A DNA stretch of 64,000 nt from assembly GCA_934167685.1 (NCBI GenBank), contig CAKPLQ010000002.1, positions 1-64,000 on the forward strand. The letters are read 5' to 3'. The notes below the pieces were generated by a model. It was given only the letters and a program-made list of their open reading frames with translations, did no database searches and had not been told where the DNA came from. This DNA is from an uncultured Clostridia bacterium. Its GTDB lineage: Bacteria > Bacillota > Clostridia > TANB77 > CAG-508. Positions 1-9,471 of this stretch are shown piece by piece (the stretch's first letter is position 1; each line of letters begins with the position of its first letter). The position numbers and the translations under genes were made by a program.

Positions 1-735
1 AGTTTATCTATAAGTGATTTGAATATTTTGATTGATGGAGTTGCTCCAAACTGGGACAGCACAGGGGTTCACGGAGTGACAAAAACGCTAGAGTTGAAGA
101 CGTCTGGAAATAAAACGGCAAATATTAATGGAACAACCAAAACAGTTGGAAAACATTATGTTTTAACATTATCGCATTTAGAACAACTTGAAAAATTAGC
201 AGGAAAAGACACAATAGATTACAGTGGAGTAATTACAGTTGGAATTCCAAAAAACAAAGTGGCAGATACAGCTGGAAATCAAAATGATGCAATAACATTA
301 ACTTCTGGAATTAGCGTTAAAGGAGGAACAACGAGTGGAAGTTCAAAAATAGTAGATGTAGTTGACCCAATCTGGGAGAGAGTAAGTTCAACAGCAAGTG
401 CTGCTAACCAAACAGCTACAATTACTGTAAAAGGAACAGACAAGTACTTTAAGAGCAGTAGCTTAACAGCTGATAAGATTAAAGTTTTTGTAAATGGTTC
501 TCAAGTTACTTCGAATGTAACTGTAACAGTAGATTCAAATAAAACTGATGTAAAAGCTTCTGATGGAGTTACTAAAATTGGTGAACAATATGTGGTTAAA
601 GTTAGTGGAACTGGCCTTGCTAAAGACGCTAAACAGATTAAAATTCAAATTCAGCCTAATACATTGCTAGATAATTCTAATAATACTAATAAGGCTACAG
701 ATTTGTTGGTGTATAATACTTTAATAAGGACTTAC
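1..735 (+). repeat. Near-identical long direct repeat within giant gene (copy 1)
   Basis: This segment recurs at 3769-4497, an offset of exactly 3,768 nt (1,256 codons). The first 60 bases are identical and later bases differ at scattered positions. It covers one Ig-like module and most of the next, up to the start of the DUF285 linker. Such recent internal duplication can serve as a substrate for recombination or slippage. Confidence 0.9.
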
Positions 736-3700
736 ACAGGTACTTATTCTGATACGAATTCCGAGTCAAAAGGAACATCAGGATTCCTAGGAAGCGCAAG
801 TAGCAGTAATACTAATATTAAATCAATTCAAAGACAGAACATTGATAATATCACATTTATGAATGAAATACCTTCAACAGTGTTTGATAAATCAGCTAAG
901 AAAATTGTCAAAACTACTGCATGGGATGTTTCAGCACAGCAGGATAACTCAATTATTGCTTGGTATACAACAAATTCTAATGGTTCTTTAAAAGTTTATA
1001 TTGGTAGTGATTATGAGATATTTGGAAACTATTATTCGACAGACTTGTTTTCATTTGTAGGATATTCAGATAAATGTACTTCTACAGAAACAATTACAAA
1101 TTTAGCTTTATTGAATGTAGGTAGTGTAGTTAGTATGTATAAAATGTTTTATTATACTGGATATAGGTCAATGACAAAACTTGATTTGGGAAGTGATTTT
1201 GATACAAGTAATGTAAGTGGAATGAATGGAATGTTTCAAGGAACAGGATATACGGCTATGACAACATTAAATTTAGGAACTAACTTTAATACAAGCCAAG
1301 TTACTACTATGGGGTATATGTTCTATGAAACAGGAAGACAGAAATTAACAACATTGAACTTGGGAAGTAGCTTTTATACAAGCAAAGTTACTGATATGCA
1401 ATATATGTTCTATTGGATGGCATCATTAACAACATTAAACTTAGGAAACAATTTTGATACAAGTAATGTAACCAATATGGCAGGTATGTTCTGGGGAACA
1501 GGAAGTACAAGCAATGGATTAACAAAATTAGATTTAGGAACTAAATTTAACACTGCTAAGGTAACAAACATGGAGAAGATGTTTAGATATACAGGTTCAA
1601 GCAAGATGACAAGTTTGGATTTAGGAGATTTATTCTATACAACAAATGTAACAGATATGGCAGGTATGTTTTCAGAAACAGGCAATACATTAATGACAAG
1701 TCTAGATTTAGGACCGGCATTTACCAAGATAGCAAGCGTAAATACAGACATGTTTACTAACACAGGGAAATCAAGAGCAATCACAATCTACGCACCAGAA
1801 TCAATCTTCTACAGCAAGAACGACTTCAAGTTAAGCTCAAGCACAAATGCATCAGCAATAAACTACACAAGAGGAACAATAGATGCAAAATACAGAACAG
1901 AGTGGAAGAAAGAAAGTGTAACAGTAGACACAACAACAGCAAGCAATCCAAAAATCAAAATAACATTAAGAGGAACCACAAACACAGCATTAGCTAAAGA
2001 AGAGTATACAAGTGATGTAACAAGTTCGTTAGCAGTAGCAAATATCAAGATATTGGTAGATGGAACAGACATAACAAGTCAGTTAACCAAAACAATTGGA
2101 ACTGCAACACAAACAACAAACTCAAAAACATCAGCAAAAGATGTGTTACAAACAATAACATTATCAAACTTTGCAGGAAGTGACGGAAAAGGCTTGATAG
2201 TAAATGGAAAGAGCTACAGAGAGTGGAGTGGTAACATTACAGTTCAAGTGGCTCAAGGCACATTGAAAGATAAATATGGAAATGGAAATGTTGTTGTAAC
2301 AAGTGCAGGTCAAAGAGCTGATCACACAATAGCTGAAACAACCAAAGTAAGCGCAAATACTGCAAATACAATGTTTATGGATTACATAAAACCAGAAATT
2401 AGATATAATAAAACAAATATAGCCATGGACCATGGAGATAGCGAAAAAGTAGAAATAACATTTGATGTAGTAGATAAATATTTCGCTTCTACAACACTAG
2501 AGCCAACAACAGGAACATATGATGCAAGCAAGATAACAGTTGGAATTGACGATTATGACACTACAGAATTAAATAAAGCAATTACTAAGACTTTAACAAA
2601 AGTTCAAGATTTAACTGAAACAAGAACAGGATTTGCAAGCACAGTAAAAATCGGAACAAGATATAAGTTGACTCTTACAGATTTAGATAAAGGCGATGGT
2701 TATAAATACAGTGGATACATGACATTGTCATTTAAAGCTGGAGCAGTTACAGATAAATCTGGAAACAAGAGCAATGCAACATCAATAACAATTGGAAGAA
2801 ATGAGCCAGGGGGCTCAACGAGTGACAAAGATGTAGTCGATGTTGTAGATCCAGTATGGTCATTAGGAACAGTTGATTTAAATGCTGGAACAGTAGAGTT
2901 GATAGTTAAGGATAAATTCTTAACTAAGGCTTCAAGCAAATTCAACCTAGTTCCAAGCAATATAACAGTATATGTAAATGGTGTAGCATCTACAGCTGTA
3001 ACGAAAGAGATATCAGGGCCAACAGAGAAAAAAGCAAACCAAGAGTATGCATATACATTGAAATTAGGCAACATAGCGCCTTCTGGAGGCGGATATACAG
3101 AGTTTACACCTACAGAAACTATAGTTGGAGGAACAGCTAAGTATAGAAATGAAAACGGTGGAGACATAGCAGTAGAAATCGCAGCAGGAGCTGTAACAGA
3201 TGCATATGGAAACTCTACACAGAAACAGAAAATGGATGTTGGAAATATTGATGGAACAGGTCCAGAAGTGTACCTAGTTCAAAAAACTCAAAATGCTACA
3301 GCAAAGACTGAAACAATCATATTTAACGTTACTGATAAAAACTATGACCCAACTGACCTGGTAACAGCAGATGAGATGACAACATGGATTGATGGAGTTC
3401 AAGTAACTGCAATTACAAAACAAATTACTACAACAACAGCAATTAAAACAACAATAAATGGAAAGGTTCAAACAGTAGGTCACCAATACACAGTAGTGTT
3501 AGGAAACTTTGTAGAATCAAATGCTACATTTAAGGCATCTAGCAGAGACTACAGAGAATACAGTGGTACTCTAGAATTACGAATAAATGCTAATGCAGCA
3601 AAAGATAAGTTTGGAAACACACTAAATACAAGCACTACAACATTATCAGATTTTGTAGACTTTATAAAACCAGAGATTAAATATACTTACAGTTCATCAG

Positions 3701-6700
3701 ATATTAGCTACACAGGCAAAACATTTACTATGAAATTTGATGTTATGGATAAATATTTGAATACATCAAGTTTATCTATAAGTGATTTGAATATTTTGAT
3801 TGATGGAGTTGCTCCAAACTGGGACAGCACAGGGGTTCACGGAGTAACAAAAACACTAGAGTTAAAGGCGTCTGGAAATAAAACGGCAAATATTAATGGA
3901 ACAACCAAAACTGTAGGAAAACATTATGTTTTAACATTATCGCATTTAGAACAATTAGAAAAACTTGCAGGAAAAGACACAATGGATTACAGTGGTGTAA
4001 TCACAGTTGCAATTCCAGCAAATAAAGTTACTGATACAGCAGGAAACAAAAATGATGCAATTACTTTAACTTCCGGAATTAGCGTAAAAGGCGGAACAAC
4101 TAGTGGAAGCTCAACAGTAGTGGACGTAGTTGACCCAATTTGGGAAAGAGTAAGTTCATCAGCAAGTGCTGCTAACCAAACAGCTACAATTACTGTAAAA
4201 GGAACAGACAAGTACTTTAAGCGCAGTAGTTTAACTGCTGATAAGATTAAAGTTTTTGTAAATGGTTCTCAAGTTACTTCAAATGTAACTGTAACAGTGG
4301 ATTCAAATAAAACTGATGTAAAAGCTTCTGATGGAGTTACTAAAATTGGTGAACAATATGTGGTTAAAGTTAGTGGAACTGGCCTTGCTAAAGACGCTAA
4401 CCAGATTAAAATTCAAATTCAGCCTAATACCTTGCTAGACAATTCTAATAATACTAATAAGGCTACGGATTTGTTGGTGTATAATACGTTGATAAGTACG
4501 AGTTATGAAAGTGAAACAACAAGTGGCTTTTTAGGAAGTGCTAACAGCACAAATACTAACATAAAATCGATTGAAAGACAGAATATTGATAATGTAACAT
4601 TTGTAAATGAAGTACCTTCAACAGTGTATGATAAATCAGCTAAAAAAATTGTTAATGAAAACAATACTTGGGATGTATCTGCTATGCAAGATAAATCAAT
4701 ATTAGCTTGGTATACAACAAATTCTAATGGAACTTTAAAAGTTAATATTGGTAGTGACTATGAAATATTTGCAAATCAGGATGGAAGTTATTTATTCGAA
4801 AGTATAGGATATTCAGATAAATGTACTTCGACAGAGACAATTAAGAATATTAATTTATTGAATGTAAATAGTACAACAAGAATGGATTTCATGTTTGACA
4901 GAACTGGATATAAAGCAATGACAAGCTTGGATTTAGGTTCAAACTTTGATACGAGCAAAGCAATTAATATGAAAGCTATGTTCCAGCAGACAGGTAATGA
5001 TGCTATGACAGATTTCAATTTGGGTACTAATTTTGATACAAGTAATGTAACTGATATGGATTATATGTTTGCTTCTACAGGTTTTACAGCGATGACAAAA
5101 CTAGATTTAGGAAGTAAGTTTAATACAAGTAAAGTAACTGATATGAGTGGAATGTTTAACGGAGCAGGTTATACTGTTATGGAAACTTTAAATTTAGGAG
5201 ATAAATTTGATACAAGTAAAGTAACTGATATGAATGGAATGTTTGGAGAAACTGGTCATGGAGCAATGAAAACATTGAATTTAGGAAGTAAATTTAATAC
5301 AAGTAAAGTTACTAATATGAGTATGATGTTCATGGGAACAGGGTATTCAGTTATGGAAACCCTAAACTTGGGAAATAATTTTAACACAAGTAATGTAACC
5401 GATATGCAATTGATGTTTGCTAGAGCGGGTTCGCTAAAAATGACAAGTTTGGATTTAGGAGATTTGTTCTATACAAACAGTGTAACAAAAATGAAAAGTA
5501 TGTTTAGAAATACTGGTTCAATTGCCATGACGTCACTAGACCTAGGACCGGCATTCACAAACATAGCAAGTGAAAATACAGATATGTTTACCAACACAGG
5601 TAAATCAGGAGCAATCACAATCTACGCACCAGAATCAATCTTCTACAGCAAGAACGACTTCAAGTTAAGTTCAAGCACAAATGCATCAGCAATAAACTAC
5701 ACAAGAGGAACAATAGATGCAAAATACAGAACAGAGTGGAAGAAAGAAAGCACAACAATAGACACGACGACAGCAAGTAATCCGAAAATCAAAATAACAT
5801 TAAGAGGAACCACAAACACAGAATTAGCTAAAGAAGAGTACACAAGTGATGTAACAAGCTTATTAAATCAACAGAACTTAGCAAATAACATAAAAATCTT
5901 GATTGATGGAACAGACATTACAAGCAAAGTAACTAAAGAAATAGGTTCAGCAACTCAAACAACAAATGCAACAACAGGGGCAAAAGATGTGTTGCAAACA
6001 ATAACAATATCAAAATTTGAGCAAGCAAGAGAATCTGGAAAGAGTTATAAAGAGTGGAGTGGTAACATCACAATTCAAGTGGCTCAAAAGACATTGAAAG
6101 ATAAATATGGAAATAGCAATGTTGAGGTAACAAGTGCTGGAGCAAGAGCAGACAATTCAGTTGCCGATACAACTAAAGTATCACAAAATACTACAAATTC
6201 TATGTTTGCAGACTTTATAAAACCAGAAATCACATATGTATATTCAACTGGAGACATCGACAAAACAACAAAGACACTAACAGTAGAATTCACAGTGGCA
6301 GACAAGTATTTTGCAAGCACAAACTACTTAAATGCAAATGGAACAATAAATCAAACAGAAGTTAACAAAATAGAAGTTGCAATGAAAGATGATGCAACAA
6401 CAGCAGTAAACACTAAAGTAACCAAGACTTTGACTAAAACAGAAGAGCTAAAAGGAACTGTTGATGGCAAATCTGTAACGATAGGTTACAAATTCAAACT
6501 AGTAATTGGAAAACTAGAGCAATCAACAATAAATGGGGAATACAGAGACTATAGTGGTCCAATGACAATAAAATTTCCAAAAGACAACAGTGCAGATAAA
6601 TCTGGAAACAAAAATAACGAAACAGTTATCACAATTGGTATCAACGAGCCAGATGGAACAGGAAGTCAAGAAATCGTTGACGTTGTAGACCCAATATGGC

Positions 6701-9204
6701 AAGCAAAAAATATCAATATAGATAAAACAAATAAAAAGGTAACAGTCGAGTTATGGGGAACAGATAAATATTATGCAAGCAACAGCTTAACAACAGACAA
6801 GATAAAGGTTACAGTAGATGGCGAAGAAGCTACAAGTGTTACAAAAACACTTGATAAAGGCACATCAATAACATATGGTATAAAATATATGCTAACACTT
6901 ACAAACTTTGAGCAATCTACAAAACAGGACGGAAAAGACTTCTTAGAGTGGAGTGGTACTACAAAAATCGAGGTTGCAAAAGACACAATCACAGATAAAT
7001 CTGGCAACACAAGTAATGCTCAAACCTTTGAATTAGGCCATGTAGACTTTATAAAACCACGAATAGAACGAGTAGGTTCTGTAAAAGATGCAAAAGCTGG
7101 AACCGAAACAATCACATTTAATGCAATTGACAAATACATGGATACTACAAGCTCACTAGCAGCAAGTGATATCAAGGTGTATGTGGATAAAGTTGAGGCA
7201 ACAGGAATTACAAAAACATTAACAAAAGTAAGTGAAATAACAGCAACTGTAAACAATAAATCACAAGTTGTGGGACAACAATATCAAGTTGTATTATCAG
7301 GATTTAAGCAAAATAGAGCAAGCATAGATTCAAACAAAAACTACTCAGAATGGAGTGGTACAACATCTATAGAAATCGCTCAAGGCAAGATAAAAGATAC
7401 AACAACGAATTCAAATGATGTGACGACAGTGGCAGGAGAATTTGTAGATTACATCGCACCAGAAGTAACATACAAATATGCATCATCAGATATCAATTAT
7501 ACTGATAAAACTTATGTTATGGAATTCGAAATTACAGATAAATACTACGATTCAAGCAAAACAAAATCAATTACATCTGCAAACTTGAAGGATTACTTAA
7601 CAATTCAAATTGATGGAGTTGATATTACTAATAACAGTAGTGTAACAAAAGAAATTGAATCTGTAACAGATGTGTATGCTGGAACGACTGCAAATCCAAT
7701 AAATAAGACGGTTGGAGGAACGGTTCAAACTGGATTAACAAATCAATTAATAGGTAAACACTATAAATTGAAACTTTCTAATTTACAACAGGTAATAAAA
7801 ACAGGAAACACGCTAGATTACAGTGGATATGTAACAGTTGCAATTAAAGGCAGCATAGTAGCAGATACATCATCAAATGTTAATGCTGGAACAACATTAA
7901 CATCAGGTGTTGATTTACCAGGAGGAACAAGCACTGGAACGATTGTCGACGTAGTTGACCCAATGTGGGAGCAAATCGGCAGAGCCAAAGTAGAAGCTGG
8001 TAAAGGTAATGCAAGTATGGTAATTAGAGGAACAGATAAATATTTAGATAAAGTGTTAAGTGCATTAACAACTTCAAATTCTAAAGTATATGTTAACGGC
8101 GAATTACCAAAAACGAATGTAACATTAGGAATTACAGAGGATACATCAGTAAGCCTAGATTATGGAAAACAATACAAAGTCTCAATCACAGGATTTGACC
8201 CATCAGCATACCAAGTATCGCTTGTAATTCAAGAAGGAGCGTTAATAGATAAGTCTGGAAATAGAAGCAAAGAAAAGGAATTTGTATTGTTTAGCAGTTT
8301 GGCTAAGACAACTACAGAAACCAATAATACGAGCGGATTCTTAGGCAGTGCAAGCAGTACGAACACTAATGTAAGAAATCTTCAAAGAAAAGACATCGAG
8401 CAAGTGGTATTCGAGGAATACATCAATGATGGAGATTCAACATTGTGGGATGTATCAGCATTGCAAGATAGAACTATAATGGCTTGGTACGAAAAGACTA
8501 CACGTAATACGTATGTAGTGCATATTGGTAGTCAGATAATCGTTAATGCAAATGTAAATTCAACTAACTTGTTTAGATGGATTGGTAGTGGCTCAAGTAG
8601 TGTGGCAACAAATGAAGAGACTAATAAGATAATCAAGAATATTGAGCTATTACATACAGATAATGTTACAAACATGAGCTATATGTTTGCAAGCTTGGGA
8701 ACAAGCAATATGACGACATTTAGCGTAGGAACAAACTTTGATACAACAAGGGTAACCAATATGGAAGGAATGTTCTATTCAATAGGCTCAAATAAGATGA
8801 CAAGCTTAGATTTGGGCGAGAAATTTGAAACAAATAATGTTCAGAATATGCAAAGCATGTTCGAGAGCACAGGCTATACAGCTTTAACAAGCTTGAACTT
8901 AGGAGAAAAATTTGATACAAGTAAGGTAGAGAATATGTCAAAGATGTTTAAAAACATGGGACATAATAAGATGAAGTCATTTGACGTTGGAGAAAATTTC
9001 TATGTAACGCTAGTAACTGATATGACAGAGATGTTTAGAGGTACTGGCCAAGGCGCAATGACTGCTCTGGATTTGGGCGTAAACTTTACGAGAATTGCCG
9101 ATAGTAATACAAATATGTTTACTGATTGCGGTACTTCTGATATTGTGGTGTATGCACCAGAGCTAATTTATCTAAATGAAACTACATTTAAGCTTGGGAG
9201 GTAA
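1..9204 (+). CDS. Giant modular Ig-like/BspA(DUF285) surface protein, 5' end outside window
   Basis: The frame is open from base 1, so the start codon and any signal peptide lie to the left; 3,067 codons are visible. Two module types alternate. One is an Ig-like repeat of about 140 residues with recurring VDVVDP(I/V)W or DFIKPE openings, a DKY(F/L) motif, and (Y/W)SG followed by D.(S/A)GN near the end. The other is a block of 29-residue DUF285 (BspA-type) repeats of the form MxxMFxxTGxxxMTxLDLGxxFDTSxVT. DUF285 blocks lie near nt 1090-1750 (7 repeats), 4815-5600 (8) and 8630-9150 (5). Super-modules open with INYTRGTIDAKYRTEW at about nt 1858 and 5689. The protein stops directly after the third DUF285 block at FKLGR, with no sorting motif or C-terminal domain. 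A surface adhesin or structural role is inferred from BspA-family knowledge; no enzyme motif is visible. Confidence 0.85.
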   Translation, partial: SLSISDLNILIDGVAPNWDSTGVHGVTKTLELKTSGNKTANINGTTKTVGKHYVLTLSHLEQLEKLAGKDTIDYSGVITVGIPKNKVADTAGNQNDAITLTSGISVKGGTTSGSSKIVDVVDPIWERVSSTASAANQTATITVKGTDKYFKSSSLTADKIKVFVNGSQVTSNVTVTVDSNKTDVKASDGVTKIGEQYVVKVSGTGLAKDAKQIKIQIQPNTLLDNSNNTNKATDLLVYNTLIRTYTGTYSDTNSESKGTSGFLGSASSSNTNIKSIQRQNIDNITFMNEIPSTVFDKSAKKIVKTTAWDVSAQQDNSIIAWYTTNSNGSLKVYIGSDYEIFGNYYSTDLFSFVGYSDKCTSTETITNLALLNVGSVVSMYKMFYYTGYRSMTKLDLGSDFDTSNVSGMNGMFQGTGYTAMTTLNLGTNFNTSQVTTMGYMFYETGRQKLTTLNLGSSFYTSKVTDMQYMFYWMASLTTLNLGNNFDTSNVTNMAGMFWGTGSTSNGLTKLDLGTKFNTAKVTNMEKMFRYTGSSKMTSLDLGDLFYTTNVTDMAGMFSETGNTLMTSLDLGPAFTKIASVNTDMFTNTGKSRAITIYAPESIFYSKNDFKLSSSTNASAINYTRGTIDAKYRTEWKKESVTVDTTTASNPKIKITLRGTTNTALAKEEYTSDVTSSLAVANIKILVDGTDITSQLTKTIGTATQTTNSKTSAKDVLQTITLSNFAGSDGKGLIVNGKSYREWSGNITVQVAQGTLKDKYGNGNVVVTSAGQRADHTIAETTKVSANTANTMFMDYIKPEIRYNKTNIAMDHGDSEKVEITFDVVDKYFASTTLEPTTGTYDASKITVGIDDYDTTELNKAITKTLTKVQDLTETRTGFASTVKIGTRYKLTLTDLDKGDGYKYSGYMTLSFKAGAVTDKSGNKSNATSITIGRNEPGGSTSDKDVVDVVDPVWSLGTVDLNAGTVELIVKDKFLTKASSKFNLVPSNITVYVNGVASTAVTKEISGPTEKKANQEYAYTLKLGNIAPSGGGYTEFTPTETIVGGTAKYRNENGGDIAVEIAAGAVTDAYGNSTQKQKMDVGNIDGTGPEVYLVQKTQNATAKTETIIFNVTDKNYDPTDLVTADEMTTWIDGVQVTAITKQITTTTAIKTTINGKVQTVGHQYTVVLGNFVESNATFKASSRDYREYSGTLELRINANAAKDKFGNTLNTSTTTLSDFVDFIKPEIKYTYSSSDISYTGKTFTMKFDVMDKYLNTSSLSISDLNILIDGVAPNWDSTGVHGVTKTLELKASGNKTANINGTTKTVGKHYVLTLSHLEQLEKLAGKDTMDYSGVITVAIPANKVTDTAGNKNDAITLTSGISVKGGTTSGSSTVVDVVDPIWERVSSSASAANQTATITVKGTDKYFKRSSLTADKIKVFVNGSQVTSNVTVTVDSNKTDVKASDGVTKIGEQYVVKVSGTGLAKDANQIKIQIQPNTLLDNSNNTNKATDLLVYNTLISTSYESETTSGFLGSANSTNTNIKSIERQNIDNVTFVNEVPSTVYDKSAKKIVNENNTWDVSAMQDKSILAWYTTNSNGTLKVNIGSDYEIFANQDGSYLFESIGYSDKCTSTETIKNINLLNVNSTTRMDFMFDRTGYKAMTSLDLGSNFDTSKAINMKAMFQQTGNDAMTDFNLGTNFDTSNVTDMDYMFASTGFTAMTKLDLGSKFNTSKVTDMSGMFNGAGYTVMETLNLGDKFDTSKVTDMNGMFGETGHGAMKTLNLGSKFNTSKVTNMSMMFMGTGYSVMETLNLGNNFNTSNVTDMQLMFARAGSLKMTSLDLGDLFYTNSVTKMKSMFRNTGSIAMTSLDLGPAFTNIASENTDMFTNTGKSGAITIYAPESIFYSKNDFKLSSSTNASAINYTRGTIDAKYRTEWKKESTTIDTTTASNPKIKITLRGTTNTELAKEEYTSDVTSLLNQQNLANNIKILIDGTDITSKVTKEIGSATQTTNATTGAKDVLQTITISKFEQARESGKSYKEWSGNITIQVAQKTLKDKYGNSNVEVTSAGARADNSVADTTKVSQNTTNSMFADFIKPEITYVYSTGDIDKTTKTLTVEFTVADKYFASTNYLNANGTINQTEVNKIEVAMKDDATTAVNTKVTKTLTKTEELKGTVDGKSVTIGYKFKLVIGKLEQSTINGEYRDYSGPMTIKFPKDNSADKSGNKNNETVITIGINEPDGTGSQEIVDVVDPIWQAKNINIDKTNKKVTVELWGTDKYYASNSLTTDKIKVTVDGEEATSVTKTLDKGTSITYGIKYMLTLTNFEQSTKQDGKDFLEWSGTTKIEVAKDTITDKSGNTSNAQTFELGHVDFIKPRIERVGSVKDAKAGTETITFNAIDKYMDTTSSLAASDIKVYVDKVEATGITKTLTKVSEITATVNNKSQVVGQQYQVVLSGFKQNRASIDSNKNYSEWSGTTSIEIAQGKIKDTTTNSNDVTTVAGEFVDYIAPEVTYKYASSDINYTDKTYVMEFEITDKYYDSSKTKSITSANLKDYLTIQIDGVDITNNSSVTKEIESVTDVYAGTTANPINKTVGGTVQTGLTNQLIGKHYKLKLSNLQQVIKTGNTLDYSGYVTVAIKGSIVADTSSNVNAGTTLTSGVDLPGGTSTGTIVDVVDPMWEQIGRAKVEAGKGNASMVIRGTDKYLDKVLSALTTSNSKVYVNGELPKTNVTLGITEDTSVSLDYGKQYKVSITGFDPSAYQVSLVIQEGALIDKSGNRSKEKEFVLFSSLAKTTTETNNTSGFLGSASSTNTNVRNLQRKDIEQVVFEEYINDGDSTLWDVSALQDRTIMAWYEKTTRNTYVVHIGSQIIVNANVNSTNLFRWIGSGSSSVATNEETNKIIKNIELLHTDNVTNMSYMFASLGTSNMTTFSVGTNFDTTRVTNMEGMFYSIGSNKMTSLDLGEKFETNNVQNMQSMFESTGYTALTSLNLGEKFDTSKVENMSKMFKNMGHNKMKSFDVGENFYVTLVTDMTEMFRGTGQGAMTALDLGVNFTRIADSNTNMFTDCGTSDIVVYAPELIYLNETTFKLGR
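3769..4497 (+). repeat. Near-identical long direct repeat within giant gene (copy 2)
   Basis: Second copy of the segment at 1-735, in the same frame. Related but more diverged versions occur in the second giant gene near 15700-16370 and 19780-20460, where the W-D-S-T-G-V-H-G and DVVDPIWERVSS motifs are kept. Confidence 0.88.
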
Positions 9205-9217
9205 TTTATTGCCTGGT

Positions 9218-9305
9218 TGCACCGATGGGACCGGTTCTCATCGGTGCATTTTTTAATTTTGCACGTTTGGGACCTGCACGTTTGGGACCGGTTCTCAACG
9301 GTGCA
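9218..9305. repeat. Two tandem REP-like 31-bp palindromes with a partial copy
   Basis: Copy one (9218-9248) begins TGCACCGATG and ends CATCGGTGCA, giving a 10-bp stem around the core GGACCGGTTCT, and is followed by TTTTTT. Copy two (9275-9305) begins TGCACGTTTGGGACC and ends AACGGTGCA. A partial copy (GCACGTTTGGGACC) lies between them, and diverged remnants (CGTGCACCC) follow to about 9338. The same family recurs at five other places in the window. The first copy starts 14 bases after the stop codon of the first giant gene. Confidence 0.85.
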
Positions 9306-9339
9306 AAAATGTTGCAAAACGTGCACCCAAAAGTGCAAG

Positions 9340-9369
9340 AAAAAAGTGCTAAAAATGGCACTTTTTTTT
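9340..9369 (+). terminator. Rho-independent terminator after first giant gene
   Basis: AAAAAAGTGC and GCACTTTTTT form a 10-bp stem around an 8-base loop, and the run of eight T completes the signal. It lies about 135 nt past the stop codon and just before the promoter of the second giant gene, so it separates the two transcription units. Confidence 0.8.
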
Positions 9370-9391
9370 CTGAGAAAAATGGCGAAAAACG

Positions 9392-9420
9392 TTGAAAAAA
9401 ATAGTGTGTTATGATATAAA
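9392..9420 (+). promoter_or_regulatory. Sigma-A promoter for the 7,306-residue giant gene
   Basis: TTGAAA (9392-9397), a 17-base spacer and TATAAA (9415-9420) preceded by TG (extended -10). It lies about 50 nt upstream of the ATG at 9472, which has a good GGAGG ribosome site. The giant gene therefore starts its own transcription unit. Confidence 0.75.
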
Positions 9421-9471
9421 TTATATAGAGAAATAAGATAGGATTTTTGAGCTAAAAAACGGAGGAAAAAA

